DNA of 64,000 nucleotides from Thioalkalivibrio sp. ALE14. GTDB lineage: Bacteria > Pseudomonadota > Gammaproteobacteria > Ectothiorhodospirales > Ectothiorhodospiraceae. Position numbers and translations under genes: made by a program. The stretch's first letter is position 1; each line of letters begins with the position of its first letter. The notes under the pieces were generated by a model. The model did no database searches, was not told where the DNA came from, and worked only from the letters and a program-made list of their open reading frames with translations. This document shows, piece after piece, positions 19,872 to 27,913 of this stretch. The DNA lies in NCBI RefSeq assembly GCF_000376845.1, contig NZ_AQXY01000028.1:186001-250000 (forward strand), read 5' to 3'.

Positions 19872-20831
19872 TCAGCTCGCCACGCGCAGCTTCGACTGGG
19901 CCCACAGGGCCGTCTTGCGGACATCAGGATCCGGATCGTCCAGCGCGCTTTCCACGTACGCCTGGGCCTTGGCATCGCCAATCTCGCCCAGGGCGCCAAC
20001 GGCGGCCTTGCGCAGGTTCGAAACCGGGTCATCGGTGCACACGCCCACTGCCTCCACGGCCTGCGGGTCACCCAGAGTCCCGAGGGCCTCCACGGCTTTC
20101 TCGCGCACCTGCCAGAAGGAGTCGCGCGTGCCCTCGATCAAGCTCTGCAGCGCCAACCGCAGGCGCAGCTTGCCGATCATGGAGGCGGCCTCTGCGCGGA
20201 CCTGCCAGTTCTCGTCCTGCAGACCCGCCAGCAGGGCATCGCCGATCGAGTCCGGATCACCGTACGAAAGGGCGCTCACGGCAACGCGTCGCACGTCCGG
20301 ATCGGCGTCCTCGCGGGCCCGCTCGATCAGAACCGGAAGGTTCGCCGGGGAACGCAACCACCCGAGAACGGAGACCGCCTCGCGACGCACGCCGGCATCC
20401 GCATGCTGAAGCATGCCCAGGGCCGGTTCGCAGCTCTCGGCGAGCCGCATGGGCTTGAGGGCTCCCAGCACGCCGATGATGACGAACGGGTCGTCGCTGC
20501 CTTTCAACGCACCCAGTAGTGGCTGCGCCGCGTCGGTATCCTTCAGATCCGCGAGGGCATGGGCGGCGGCATTGCGCACCGCCTCGTCGCTGTCGCTCAG
20601 GGCTGCCAGCAAGGCATCCGCAATGTCGGCGGACTCGAACTCGTCGACCACCTTGGCCGCCTCGCGGCGGACCGACGGGTCGGGGTCCTTCAGGGCCGTC
20701 GTCAGCAGATCGGCGGCCTCGGGCTCGGCACTGTCCACCAGGGCCAGCACACCCACACGGCGCATTTCCACATCGTCGGAGGCCAGCTTGTCTGCAATGT
20801 CCTGCAGTTCGGGATCGTCGTATTGGCTCAT
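19872..20831 (-). CDS. HEAT-repeat (PBS-lyase type) protein
   Basis: A 319-residue alpha-solenoid of about nine HEAT-like repeats, each near 30 residues with the [14 protein letters not shown] and [12 protein letters not shown] pattern. The protein is strongly acidic and has no catalytic motif. Such repeats act as scaffolds or as chaperones for cofactor-containing proteins. It is placed between two ferredoxin genes, 11 bases after the AprB-like gene, with an AAGGTGA ribosome site. A role in holding the AprA-like enzyme and ferredoxins together is a reasonable inference. Confidence 0.88.
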   Translation of the reverse strand: MSQYDDPELQDIADKLASDDVEMRRVGVLALVDSAEPEAADLLTTALKDPDPSVRREAAKVVDEFESADIADALLAALSDSDEAVRNAAAHALADLKDTDAAQPLLGALKGSDDPFVIIGVLGALKPMRLAESCEPALGMLQHADAGVRREAVSVLGWLRSPANLPVLIERAREDADPDVRRVAVSALSYGDPDSIGDALLAGLQDENWQVRAEAASMIGKLRLRLALQSLIEGTRDSFWQVREKAVEALGTLGDPQAVEAVGVCTDDPVSNLRKAAVGALGEIGDAKAQAYVESALDDPDPDVRKTALWAQSKLRVAS

Positions 20832-20842
20832 TTGGCTCACCT

Positions 20843-21076
20843 TCAGCTCAGCAGGTACGGGATGTTCACGGTGACCGCGTCGGTCGGACAGTCCTTTTCG
20901 CAAGGCATGCAGTACCAGCATTCGTCGTAATGCATGTGGGCCTTGCCGGTGACCTCGTCGATCAGCAGGACATCCAGCGGGCAGACGTCGATGCAGACTC
21001 GGCAGCCCTTGTCGGCGATGCATTTCTCCTCATCGACCACCACCGGGACGGTGGTCTTGTGGTTGGCTACAGGCAT
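20843..21076 (-). CDS. AprB-like small 2x[4Fe-4S] ferredoxin
   Basis: A 77-residue ferredoxin with two clusters: an expanded first motif CIADKGCRVCIDVCP (Cys 19, 25, 28, 32) and a second, CWYCMPCEKDCP. The expanded first motif recalls the beta subunit of APS reductase, but the long AprB C-terminal tail is absent. It starts 11 bases after the AprA-like gene, as AprA and AprB genes are usually adjacent. It is probably the immediate electron acceptor of the flavoprotein. Confidence 0.88.
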   Translation of the reverse strand: MPVANHKTTVPVVVDEEKCIADKGCRVCIDVCPLDVLLIDEVTGKAHMHYDECWYCMPCEKDCPTDAVTVNIPYLLS

Positions 21077-21087
21077 TTCGTTTCCCC

Positions 21088-22833
21088 TTATTCGGCGGCG
21101 ACTTCGTCGGTGTTTTCGATCCGCATGGACTGGTAGGCCGACAGCTCGTCGTCATCCAGCGGGATGATGTAGGGATCCACCGGACGCGTGCCCGTGCACA
21201 TGGCCCCGTCTTCGCCCTTGTACAGGCGGCTGTGACAGAACCAGTTCTCGTCGTCGCGCTCGGGGTAGTCGATGGAGTAGTGGTACAGCCCCCAACGGGA
21301 CTCCTTGCGGGCCATCGAGGCACGTGCGGCCATCTCGGCGCAGTCGACGATCGAATGCACCTCCAGGGCACGCAGCAGCTCGTGCGGATCGCGGGCGTGG
21401 AGCTTCGAAAGGTCCTCGCGCACCTGCAGGATGCGGCTGAGCCCGATCTCCATCTTCTTGGTGACCTTGGGCGGTTGCAGGTAGTCGTTCACCAGGCGGC
21501 GCACCTTGTATTCCATCTGTTCCGGCGGGATCCCGTCCTCGGCATTCAGCGGCGCCATCACGCGCTCGAGTTCCGCGGCCACAAGGGCATCGTCCAGCGG
21601 GGCGTCGTTCCAGTCGCCGACGTACCGGGCTGCGCTCTCGCCGCATATCTGGCCGTAGACGAATGCGCCCAGCATGTAGCTGTGCGGGACCGAACCCATG
21701 TCACCGGCCGCGTACAGACCCGGCACGGTGGTCTCGCCGTGTTCGTTGATCCACACCCCGGAGGCGGAGTGACCGCTGCAGAAGCCGACCTCGGAGATAT
21801 GCATCTCGAGCATGTGCTCGCGATAGTTGGTGCCGCGCCCGGCGTGGAACCGTTCACGCGACGGCCGTTCATTGGTATGCAGGACCGTCTCGATCTCCTG
21901 GATGGTCTCCTCGGCGAGGTGATCAACCTTCAGGTAGACCGGGCCCTTGCCGCCCTCCAGCTCGCGGTAGAATTCGAGCATCATCTGGCCCGACCAGTAG
22001 TCGCACTCGATGAAGCGCTCACCCTGGGCGTTCGCCGTGTAACCACCCAGCGGGCCTGTAACGTAGGCGCAGGCCGGGCCGTTGTAGTCCTTCAGCAACG
22101 GGTTAATCTGGTAACACTCCAGATTCGCGAGATCCGCGCCGGCGTGATAGGCCATCGCGTGGCCGTCACCCACATTGGTGGGATTCTCGTAGGTACCGTA
22201 GAGATACCCGGAGGTGGGCAGGCCCAGACGCCCGGCGGCACCGGTCGCCATGATCACGGCCTTGGCGCGAATCAGCATCGGTTCCGAGGTGCGGGTGTTC
22301 ACTGCAAAGGCCCCGGCGATCTTGCCGTCACGATCCTTCAGAAGGCGCGTGGCCTGGTAGCGGTTTTCCACCTTCACGCGATTGCGGCGCAGGCGCCGGT
22401 ACAGGATCTTCTTGACGTTGTGTCCCTCGGGCATGGGCAGCACGTAGCTCCCCATGTGATGGACCTTCTTCACGTCGTAGTCGCCGGTCTCGTCCTTCTG
22501 GAAATGCACGCCCCAGGAGTCCAGCTTCTGGATCATGTCGTAGGAACGCTCGGCGTAGGCCAGTACGGCCTTCTGATGGACGATGCCGTCATTGGCGGTG
22601 GTGATCTCCTTCACGTACTGCTCGGGGGTCGCCCGCCCCGGGATGATGGCGTTGTTCAGCCCATCCATCCCCATGGAGATCGCCCCGGATCGTTTCACGT
22701 TGGCCTTTTCCAGCAACATGACGTCCAGATCCGGGTTCTCCTCCTTGACGGTGACGGCCGCCAGCGGCCCGCCAGTCCCGCCACCAATCACCAGGACGTC
22801 CATCTCGACTGTTTTGATTTCGCTGACTTTCAT
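21088..22833 (-). CDS. AprA-like FAD flavoprotein (fumarate reductase/APS reductase superfamily)
   Basis: The presumed core enzyme of the operon. Its 581 residues carry the FAD motif VIGGGTGG (15-22), ATGAAGRLG (196-204), a GHSASG motif (354-359) and GLYAAGD (372-378), all in the positions expected for the succinate dehydrogenase/APS reductase family. The capping domain and the GHSASGVWI block look more AprA-like than fumarate-reductase-like. It is shorter than true AprA (over 600), and no ATP sulfurylase or AprM is nearby, so APS itself may not be the substrate. The start overlaps the GntR2 stop by four bases (ATGA), with a GAGGAG site. Confidence 0.82.
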   Translation of the reverse strand: MKVSEIKTVEMDVLVIGGGTGGPLAAVTVKEENPDLDVMLLEKANVKRSGAISMGMDGLNNAIIPGRATPEQYVKEITTANDGIVHQKAVLAYAERSYDMIQKLDSWGVHFQKDETGDYDVKKVHHMGSYVLPMPEGHNVKKILYRRLRRNRVKVENRYQATRLLKDRDGKIAGAFAVNTRTSEPMLIRAKAVIMATGAAGRLGLPTSGYLYGTYENPTNVGDGHAMAYHAGADLANLECYQINPLLKDYNGPACAYVTGPLGGYTANAQGERFIECDYWSGQMMLEFYRELEGGKGPVYLKVDHLAEETIQEIETVLHTNERPSRERFHAGRGTNYREHMLEMHISEVGFCSGHSASGVWINEHGETTVPGLYAAGDMGSVPHSYMLGAFVYGQICGESAARYVGDWNDAPLDDALVAAELERVMAPLNAEDGIPPEQMEYKVRRLVNDYLQPPKVTKKMEIGLSRILQVREDLSKLHARDPHELLRALEVHSIVDCAEMAARASMARKESRWGLYHYSIDYPERDDENWFCHSRLYKGEDGAMCTGTRPVDPYIIPLDDDELSAYQSMRIENTDEVAAE

Positions 22834-23621
22834 AGGTACTCCTCGTTGGGATCCGTGCGGAACTTGCAGTTGAAGGTGTCTTCGCGGAAGGACAGACATT
22901 CGACGTCAAACGGACGGCCGGAACGATCCATGAAAACCCGGGTGAGTTTCAGGATGGATGCCGATACGGGCAGCTTGAGCGCAGCGGCTGCGGCCGGCTC
23001 CGGGTGACACGCCTCGATCTCGATACGCGCCCCGCGGACACCGATTCCCAGGCGGTTCTTGATCACCGTCAGGGTGTCCATGGCGAGGTCGCGGCTGAAG
23101 ATCCGCCGTCCGATGGCGAGGGGCAGGAAGCTCTCGCCGACCATGACCGGCTGTGAGCGCAGGTACTGCACCTGCCGGATTGCAGTGACCCGATCCTCCG
23201 GTTTCAGCCGGAGCTCCCGCGCGAACCGGGGCGACGGGGTGACCTCGCTCAGAGACAGCAGCCGCACATCGGCCTGGCCGATCTGGCTGGTCACCGTCTC
23301 GCCGAAAGCCTCCATGCTTCGAAGCTCCTGGCTGACCCGTGGCCGGGCGACAAAGTTGCCCCGCCCCTGCGCCGTCACGACCAGGCCCTCCGCGCGCAAC
23401 TCCTGCAGGGCCCGGCGCACGGTGATCCGGCTCACACCGAAGGCCTCGATCAGTTCCTTTTCCGTAGCCAGCCGCTCGTTCGGCGCCCGCAGACCCTGGA
23501 GGATCTCGCGCCGCAGGCTGTCCCGGACCCAGCCGTACAGCGGCTCGCCCCGGTGGGCCCGTATCGGGCTTCGCGGTGGCCCGGAAGCCATGGAGCGTTG
23601 TTGAGGGTTGAATTCCAGCAT
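22830..23621 (-). CDS. GntR-family regulator with UTRA domain (GntR2)
   Basis: A 263-residue HutC-type regulator. The winged helix-turn-helix (about 27-95) contains LATEKELIEAFGVSRITVRRAL, and a UTRA sensor domain follows. The gene lies inside the operon, directly before and translationally coupled to the AprA-like gene. A near-perfect palindrome (23628-23647) sits just upstream of its start. The start at 23621 is the most upstream plausible ATG beyond that palindrome; the next Met (23594) has no ribosome site. Together with GntR1 it probably makes expression respond to the substrate or its product. Confidence 0.88.
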   Translation of the reverse strand: MLEFNPQQRSMASGPPRSPIRAHRGEPLYGWVRDSLRREILQGLRAPNERLATEKELIEAFGVSRITVRRALQELRAEGLVVTAQGRGNFVARPRVSQELRSMEAFGETVTSQIGQADVRLLSLSEVTPSPRFARELRLKPEDRVTAIRQVQYLRSQPVMVGESFLPLAIGRRIFSRDLAMDTLTVIKNRLGIGVRGARIEIEACHPEPAAAAALKLPVSASILKLTRVFMDRSGRPFDVECLSFREDTFNCKFRTDPNEEYL

Positions 23622-23627
23622 ATGTAC

Positions 23628-23647
23628 TAACCTATCATGACAAGTTA
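23628..23647. promoter_or_regulatory. Candidate GntR operator (20-bp palindrome)
   Basis: TAACCTATC-AT-GACAAGTTA is an inverted repeat matching at seven of nine positions per arm, centred seventeen bases before the GntR2 start. A related 18-bp site with the same AACTTGT half lies before the permease gene at 25642. Palindromes of this size and AT-rich core fit UTRA-type GntR proteins. Confidence 0.5.
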
Positions 23648-23679
23648 TATTGAGCAATCCACGACAGGGCGGATTCGGG

Positions 23680-24558
23680 CTAGACCGCCTGCCCCTGCTG
23701 TTCGAATGCGCGCGTAGTCTCGGCGCGGATCAGGTCGAGGCACTGCTTCTTCAACTCGACGAAGCGCGGCTCGGTCACGATCTCGTGGGTACGCGGGTGC
23801 GGGAGGTCGACCCGGATGTCCTCGATCAGGCGCCCCGGGCTGGCACTCATGACGATGATCCGGTCGGCCAGAAACACCGCTTCCTCGATGTCATGCGTCA
23901 CAAAGATGATGGTGGTGTGAAACTCCTGGCGCAGGTCCACGAGGTTCTGCTGCATCATCGAGCGGGTCTGGGCATCGAGGGCGCCGAACGGCTCGTCCAT
24001 CAGCAACACGTCCGGGTAGTTCGCCAATGCGCGGGCAATCCCGACACGCTGCTGCATACCGCCGGAGAGCTGCGAGGGGTAGTGGTTGCCATAGGCCGAC
24101 AACCCGACCATGCCGAGAAAGGTGCGCGCGATACTGTCGGACTCGGTGACCGAGTGACCGGCCATGCGCGGGCCAAAGGCGACGTTCTTGCGCACGCTCT
24201 TCCAGGGAAACAGCGAGTGCTGCTGGAATACCATTCCGCGTTCGGGCGCGGGGCCGTTCACCCGCTTGCCATCGACCTCCACATGCCCGGCTGTCGGCTC
24301 GACAAAACCCGCCACCGCGTTCATCAGTGTCGACTTGCCGCAGCCCGAGGGACCCAGCAGGCAGATGAACTCGCCCGGTTCGACCTCCAGGTCCGCGCCA
24401 TCAACCGCGACGTTTCGGCGACCATTGGTATTGAATTCGATGGAGACATCCGAGATCCGGATCCGGCCCGTCTCCGGGCGCGCTCCCGGCGACCCGACAT
24501 GAACGGGCCCCTTGCGCGAGGGTCCCTCGCCAAACGCCCACAGGTTTCCAAGTCTCAT
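23680..24558 (-). CDS. ABC transporter ATP-binding protein (SsuB/TauB class)
   Basis: ATPase of the nitrate/sulfonate/taurine importer class, 292 residues. Walker A GPSGCGKST, Q-loop VFQQHSLFPW, signature LSGGMQQR, Walker B VLLMDEPFGALD and switch THDIEE are all present. A 40-residue N-terminal extension precedes the usual start. The chosen ATG at 24558 has a GGGG site; no better start is seen. It follows the permease gene by 59 bp. The matching binding protein is presumably the one at 12113-13459. Confidence 0.93.
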   Translation of the reverse strand: MRLGNLWAFGEGPSRKGPVHVGSPGARPETGRIRISDVSIEFNTNGRRNVAVDGADLEVEPGEFICLLGPSGCGKSTLMNAVAGFVEPTAGHVEVDGKRVNGPAPERGMVFQQHSLFPWKSVRKNVAFGPRMAGHSVTESDSIARTFLGMVGLSAYGNHYPSQLSGGMQQRVGIARALANYPDVLLMDEPFGALDAQTRSMMQQNLVDLRQEFHTTIIFVTHDIEEAVFLADRIIVMSASPGRLIEDIRVDLPHPRTHEIVTEPRFVELKKQCLDLIRAETTRAFEQQGQAV

Positions 24559-24617
24559 TTCGTACCCCGTTGCAAAATCGTTTGTACAAGTCGCATCGCG
24601 AATGGCCGGCCGCCGGT

Positions 24618-25586
24618 TCAGCGCTGCCAGCGCAGGAAGGGCCGCGTGCCGTATCGCACCAAGAGGGTGGAGAGGGTCCCCAGCAGTCCGATCGTGACCA
24701 TGCCCACGATGATCTGCGGGTACTGGATCAGCGAATAGGAACTCCAGGTGAAGTAGCCAATGCCGTACTGGCCACTGATGATTTCGCCGGCCAGCAGGGA
24801 GAACCATGCGATGCCCATGCCAATCGCCATGCCCGCGACGATGCTGGGCAGGGCCGCCGGCAGCACCACATGAATCAGGATGGAGGTACTGGATGCGCCC
24901 AGGGCGCGGGCCGCGCGGACCAGGTCCTTCGGTGTCTGGTCGACGCCATGCATGGTATTCAGCACGATCGGGAAAAATGCGCCCAGGAACGTGATGAAGA
25001 TGATGCTGCTCTGCTCGGTCGGGAGCATCAGGATCGCCAGCGGAATCCAGGCCACCGCGGGAATGGGCCGGAAGATCTCCACGTAGGGCGAGAATACGTC
25101 CTCCACCAGGCGGATCCGCCCCATAAAGACGCCCAGCGCTACCCCGGAGACCGTGGCAAGCCCGAAGGCAATCGCCACGCGTTCGACGCTAGCCGCGATG
25201 TGTCGGTAGAACGTGTCCGACGACAGCAGCTCGAGCAGCACACCACCCACGACACCCGGCGCCGGTACGTTCTCGAAATTGAGCAACAGCCGGAAATCAT
25301 AGGTGGAAGCCAGATGCCACAGGCCGATCAGGACCAGCACGGAAAGGATGCGGACGGTGTAACGGCCCCACCAGGTACCGCTCGACTTCTTGAGCCAGGC
25401 GCGGGTGCTCACAGCCGTGGCCGCGCCCCCGTCGCTCGCGCCGCCTCGGCTCACGGCCGTCCGTACGTCCGTTCGGGATTCGCCGGGGGCCTCGGCGGGC
25501 ACATCCGCCATGGTGGCGCCGGCTTCCGGCGCGACGGGCTCGACCTTTGCCGGGTCATCCGCAACAGACACAGTCTTGTCAGTCAT
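24618..25586 (-). CDS. ABC transporter permease (SsuC/TauC class)
   Basis: Inner-membrane permease, 322 residues. After an unusual 70-residue Ala/Asp/Glu-rich N-terminal extension there are about six membrane segments. The EAA loop (DLVRAARALGASSTSILIHVVLPAALPSI, near 220-250) contacts the ATPase. It is the first gene of the long minus-strand unit running to etfA. A GAGGGA site supports the ATG. The family carries nitrate, taurine, alkanesulfonates and other small anions or pyrimidines, so the substrate cannot be named. Confidence 0.92.
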   Translation of the reverse strand: MTDKTVSVADDPAKVEPVAPEAGATMADVPAEAPGESRTDVRTAVSRGGASDGGAATAVSTRAWLKKSSGTWWGRYTVRILSVLVLIGLWHLASTYDFRLLLNFENVPAPGVVGGVLLELLSSDTFYRHIAASVERVAIAFGLATVSGVALGVFMGRIRLVEDVFSPYVEIFRPIPAVAWIPLAILMLPTEQSSIIFITFLGAFFPIVLNTMHGVDQTPKDLVRAARALGASSTSILIHVVLPAALPSIVAGMAIGMGIAWFSLLAGEIISGQYGIGYFTWSSYSLIQYPQIIVGMVTIGLLGTLSTLLVRYGTRPFLRWQR

Positions 25587-25641
25587 CAACCATCCCTCGT
25601 TTCCGTGGATCCCGGCGAGACGCTCGGGACAACGAACACCC

Positions 25642-25659
25642 AACTTGTGCTGACGTGTT
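25642..25659. promoter_or_regulatory. Candidate GntR operator before the permease gene
   Basis: AACTTGTGCTGACGTGTT shares 13 of 18 positions with the palindrome before GntR2 and keeps a perfect AACTTGT half-site. It lies just downstream of the possible transcription start of the operon, a typical repressor position. Confidence 0.35.
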
Positions 25660-25677
25660 CTTACGCCCTGAGAAACT

Positions 25678-25694
25678 TGCAGCATCCATGCCAA
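25678..25694 (-). promoter_or_regulatory. Candidate sigma-54 promoter of the redox operon
   Basis: On the minus strand TTGGCATGGATGCTGCA has GG and GC separated by exactly ten bases and fits the TGGCAY-N5-YTGCW pattern. It lies about 92 bases before the permease start. It resembles the element before the binding-protein gene, which increases interest, but a chance match is possible. Confidence 0.3.
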
Positions 25695-25734
25695 TACCCC
25701 TGCTCAAGCAGAGAGATCGTGTAAGGGGCTGTTT

Positions 25735-25893
25735 ATAGGGAAGTGCCTGGCACCCCAGGGCGAGCGCAGGAGGGCGCAACACGGAAGGATGTGCATCACG
25801 TTCGGGCACGCCAGCCCCAATACGGGGCGACGAATTCGAAAAACCGGGGGGTCGAGAGGACAAGTGCCCGCCCGTGGGCGGGACACTACCGAT
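25735..25893. repeat. Intergenic hairpin region between permease and CinA-like genes
   Basis: This spacer holds a short palindrome GTGCCTGGCAC near 25743 and a strong hairpin near 25866-25890, in which CCCGCCC and GGGCGGG are separated by two bases. The second lies directly after the 25897 gene end and may terminate it, although no T-run follows. No coding gene is supported. Confidence 0.45.
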
Positions 25894-25896
25894 CGG

Positions 25897-26685
25897 TCAG
25901 TGGCCGAGAAAACCGCCGGCGATCAGGTGCTGGCGCAGGGCCGCCTGGCCCTCGGTGACGCGGGCGCGCGGGCCGCGCAGGCCCAGTTCGACCTGCGGGG
26001 CCTGGCGGTCCATGCGCGGCAGGCAGGAGATGCGCAGGTCGGGGAAGGCGGCCTCCATCGCTTCCAGGATCGGCACGAGGCGACTTTCGGTGACGTTCTC
26101 CAGTCGCAGGATCTCCTCGACGGCCCCGGACGCGGCATCGCGGTCGGGGAAGCGCTGCTCCAGGACCCAGCGGGCCATGGGCTCGGCCATGGCCGGGAAG
26201 CCGGGCACGCAGTGGTGGCGTTCGCAGCTGAAGCCGGGGATCCCGTTGACCGGGTTGGGAATCAGGCTGGCGCCTTCGGGGAGCTCGGCCATGCGCACGC
26301 GGTGGGGCCAGGCCTCGGCGCCGAAGCGCTCCTCGAGGATGGCCATGAACTCCGGGTGCGGCACCAGCGGCCGGTCCAGGGCCTCGGCCAGGCAAGCGCG
26401 GGTCCGGTCATCCGGGGTCGCGCCGATGCCGCCAAAGCTGAACACCTCGGCGCCGCTTGCCAGGGTTTCGCGGAAGGTCTGCGCCAGCACGCGCGCGTTA
26501 TCGCCAACGATACGCAACCAGGCGAGCTCGAGGCCCTTCTCCGCCAGCGCCTCGGTCAGGTGTGCCTGATGCCGGTCGCGGCGCTTGCCGCTGAGGAGTT
26601 CGTCGCCAATGATCACGGCGCCGATCTCGATCTCGCCCGTCTCGGTGGGCGCTTGCTCCCGTTCGGCCATCACGGGTCGTTCCAT
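25897..26685 (-). CDS. CinA/MoaB-type molybdopterin-binding domain protein
   Basis: A 262-residue protein with the MoaB/CinA N-terminal fold: IGAVIIGDELLSGKRRDRH near residue 20, then VFSFGGIGATPDD around 85-97 and a NPVNGIPGF segment. The deamidase domain of full CinA is missing, so this is the short competence-damage-like form. It starts seven bases after the hemH stop, without a clear ribosome site; the Met five residues later is an alternative. The exact function of the stand-alone domain is not established. Confidence 0.85.
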   Translation of the reverse strand: MERPVMAEREQAPTETGEIEIGAVIIGDELLSGKRRDRHQAHLTEALAEKGLELAWLRIVGDNARVLAQTFRETLASGAEVFSFGGIGATPDDRTRACLAEALDRPLVPHPEFMAILEERFGAEAWPHRVRMAELPEGASLIPNPVNGIPGFSCERHHCVPGFPAMAEPMARWVLEQRFPDRDAASGAVEEILRLENVTESRLVPILEAMEAAFPDLRISCLPRMDRQAPQVELGLRGPRARVTEGQAALRQHLIAGGFLGH

Positions 26686-26692
26686 CGCGGCG

Positions 26693-27787
26693 TTACTGTT
26701 TCGCGCCCAACGCGAGCGCGCGCTCGCGGGCGGCGGCGCGCGCCTCGGGGGCGTTGTCCGGATCGTTGAGCCACGGCGCCAGATGCTGGTGCAGCAGCCC
26801 GGCCAGGAAGTCGAGGTGGTCGGCGCGGTCATTCAGGGCCGGGATATAGTGGAAGCGCTCGCCGCCGGCCTCCTGGAAGATCTCGCGATTCTCGTCGCCG
26901 ATCTCCTCAATGGTCTCCAGGCAGTCGGCGGAGAAGCCGGGGCAGATCACGTCCACCGAGCGCACGCCCTGCCCCGGCAGGGCCTCCATCGTCTTGTCGG
27001 TATAGGGCTGCAGCCACTCCTCGCGGCCGAAGCGCGACTGGAAGGTCACCTGCCACTGGTCCTCGTTCAGCCCCAGCGCCTGGGCCAGCTTGTGCCCGGT
27101 GGCCTGGCACAGGCAGTGGTAGGGGTCGCCCTGCAGCAGGTAGCGCTTGGGGATGCCGTGGAAGGACATCACCAGGCGGTCGGCCTGGCCGTGCTCCTTC
27201 CAGTGCTCGCGAACGCTGTTGGCCAGGGCCTCGATATAGCCGGGCTGGGCGTCATAGGCGGCGATGAACTGCAGGTCCGGCACCCAGCGCCAGCCCTTGA
27301 GCACCTCGGCCACGGCGTCGAAGGTGGAGCCGTTGGTGCTGGCCGAGTACTGCGGATACAGCGGGAGCACGACCACGCGGCGCACGCCCTGGCGGCGCAG
27401 CTCGTCCAGCCCCGCGGCGATCGACGGGTTGCCATAGCGCATGCCCAGCGCAACCGGGATCGCCTCCCCTGCCTGTTCGGCAAGGCGGCGGCGCACGCCC
27501 TCGGCCTGGCGCTTCGAGATCGCCAGAAGCGGCGAACCTTCGTCGGTCCAGACGGTGGCGTACTTGGCGGCCGAGCGCTTGGGCCGAATGTTCAGGATGA
27601 CGCCGTTCAGGATCAGCCACCAGATCGGGCGCGGCACCTCGACCACGCGCGGATCCCAGAGAAATTCCTTCAGGTAGCGGCGCAGGGCGGGCGCAGTGGG
27701 CTCGTCCGGCGTGCCCAGGTTGGTCAGCAACACGCCGACGTCGCGCGCCTGGCCGTGGCGATAGTCCGCTTCTCCGAAGTACTTCAT
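26693..27787 (-). CDS. hemH: Ferrochelatase
   Basis: Inserts Fe(II) into protoporphyrin IX, the last step of haem synthesis, needed here for cytochromes such as FccA. The 364 residues include GVLLTNLGTPDEPT at the N-terminus, the catalytic His in MSFHGIPKRY near 211, and the conserved CPGFSADCLETIEEI near the C-terminus with the acidic metal-path residues. The start is set by an AAGGAG site four bases before the ATG. It is the first gene of a two-gene unit with the CinA-like gene. Confidence 0.96.
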   Translation of the reverse strand: MKYFGEADYRHGQARDVGVLLTNLGTPDEPTAPALRRYLKEFLWDPRVVEVPRPIWWLILNGVILNIRPKRSAAKYATVWTDEGSPLLAISKRQAEGVRRRLAEQAGEAIPVALGMRYGNPSIAAGLDELRRQGVRRVVVLPLYPQYSASTNGSTFDAVAEVLKGWRWVPDLQFIAAYDAQPGYIEALANSVREHWKEHGQADRLVMSFHGIPKRYLLQGDPYHCLCQATGHKLAQALGLNEDQWQVTFQSRFGREEWLQPYTDKTMEALPGQGVRSVDVICPGFSADCLETIEEIGDENREIFQEAGGERFHYIPALNDRADHLDFLAGLLHQHLAPWLNDPDNAPEARAAARERALALGAKQ

Positions 27788-27913
27788 GGGGCTCCTTGCA
27801 GGCATGGGGTACGGGGACACCCTGTCGGAGTGCCCGAGGGGCATTTTGGTTCAGCACGGGATCGGGTTTGCGGCAAGGATACCGCGGCGGGGACTGCCCG
27901 CGCCGGGCCGAGG

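Noticed and set aside
21088-22833. Annotation as authentic APS reductase AprA
   Set aside because: Shorter length, no true AprB, and no sat or aprM nearby; similarity is at the superfamily motif level.
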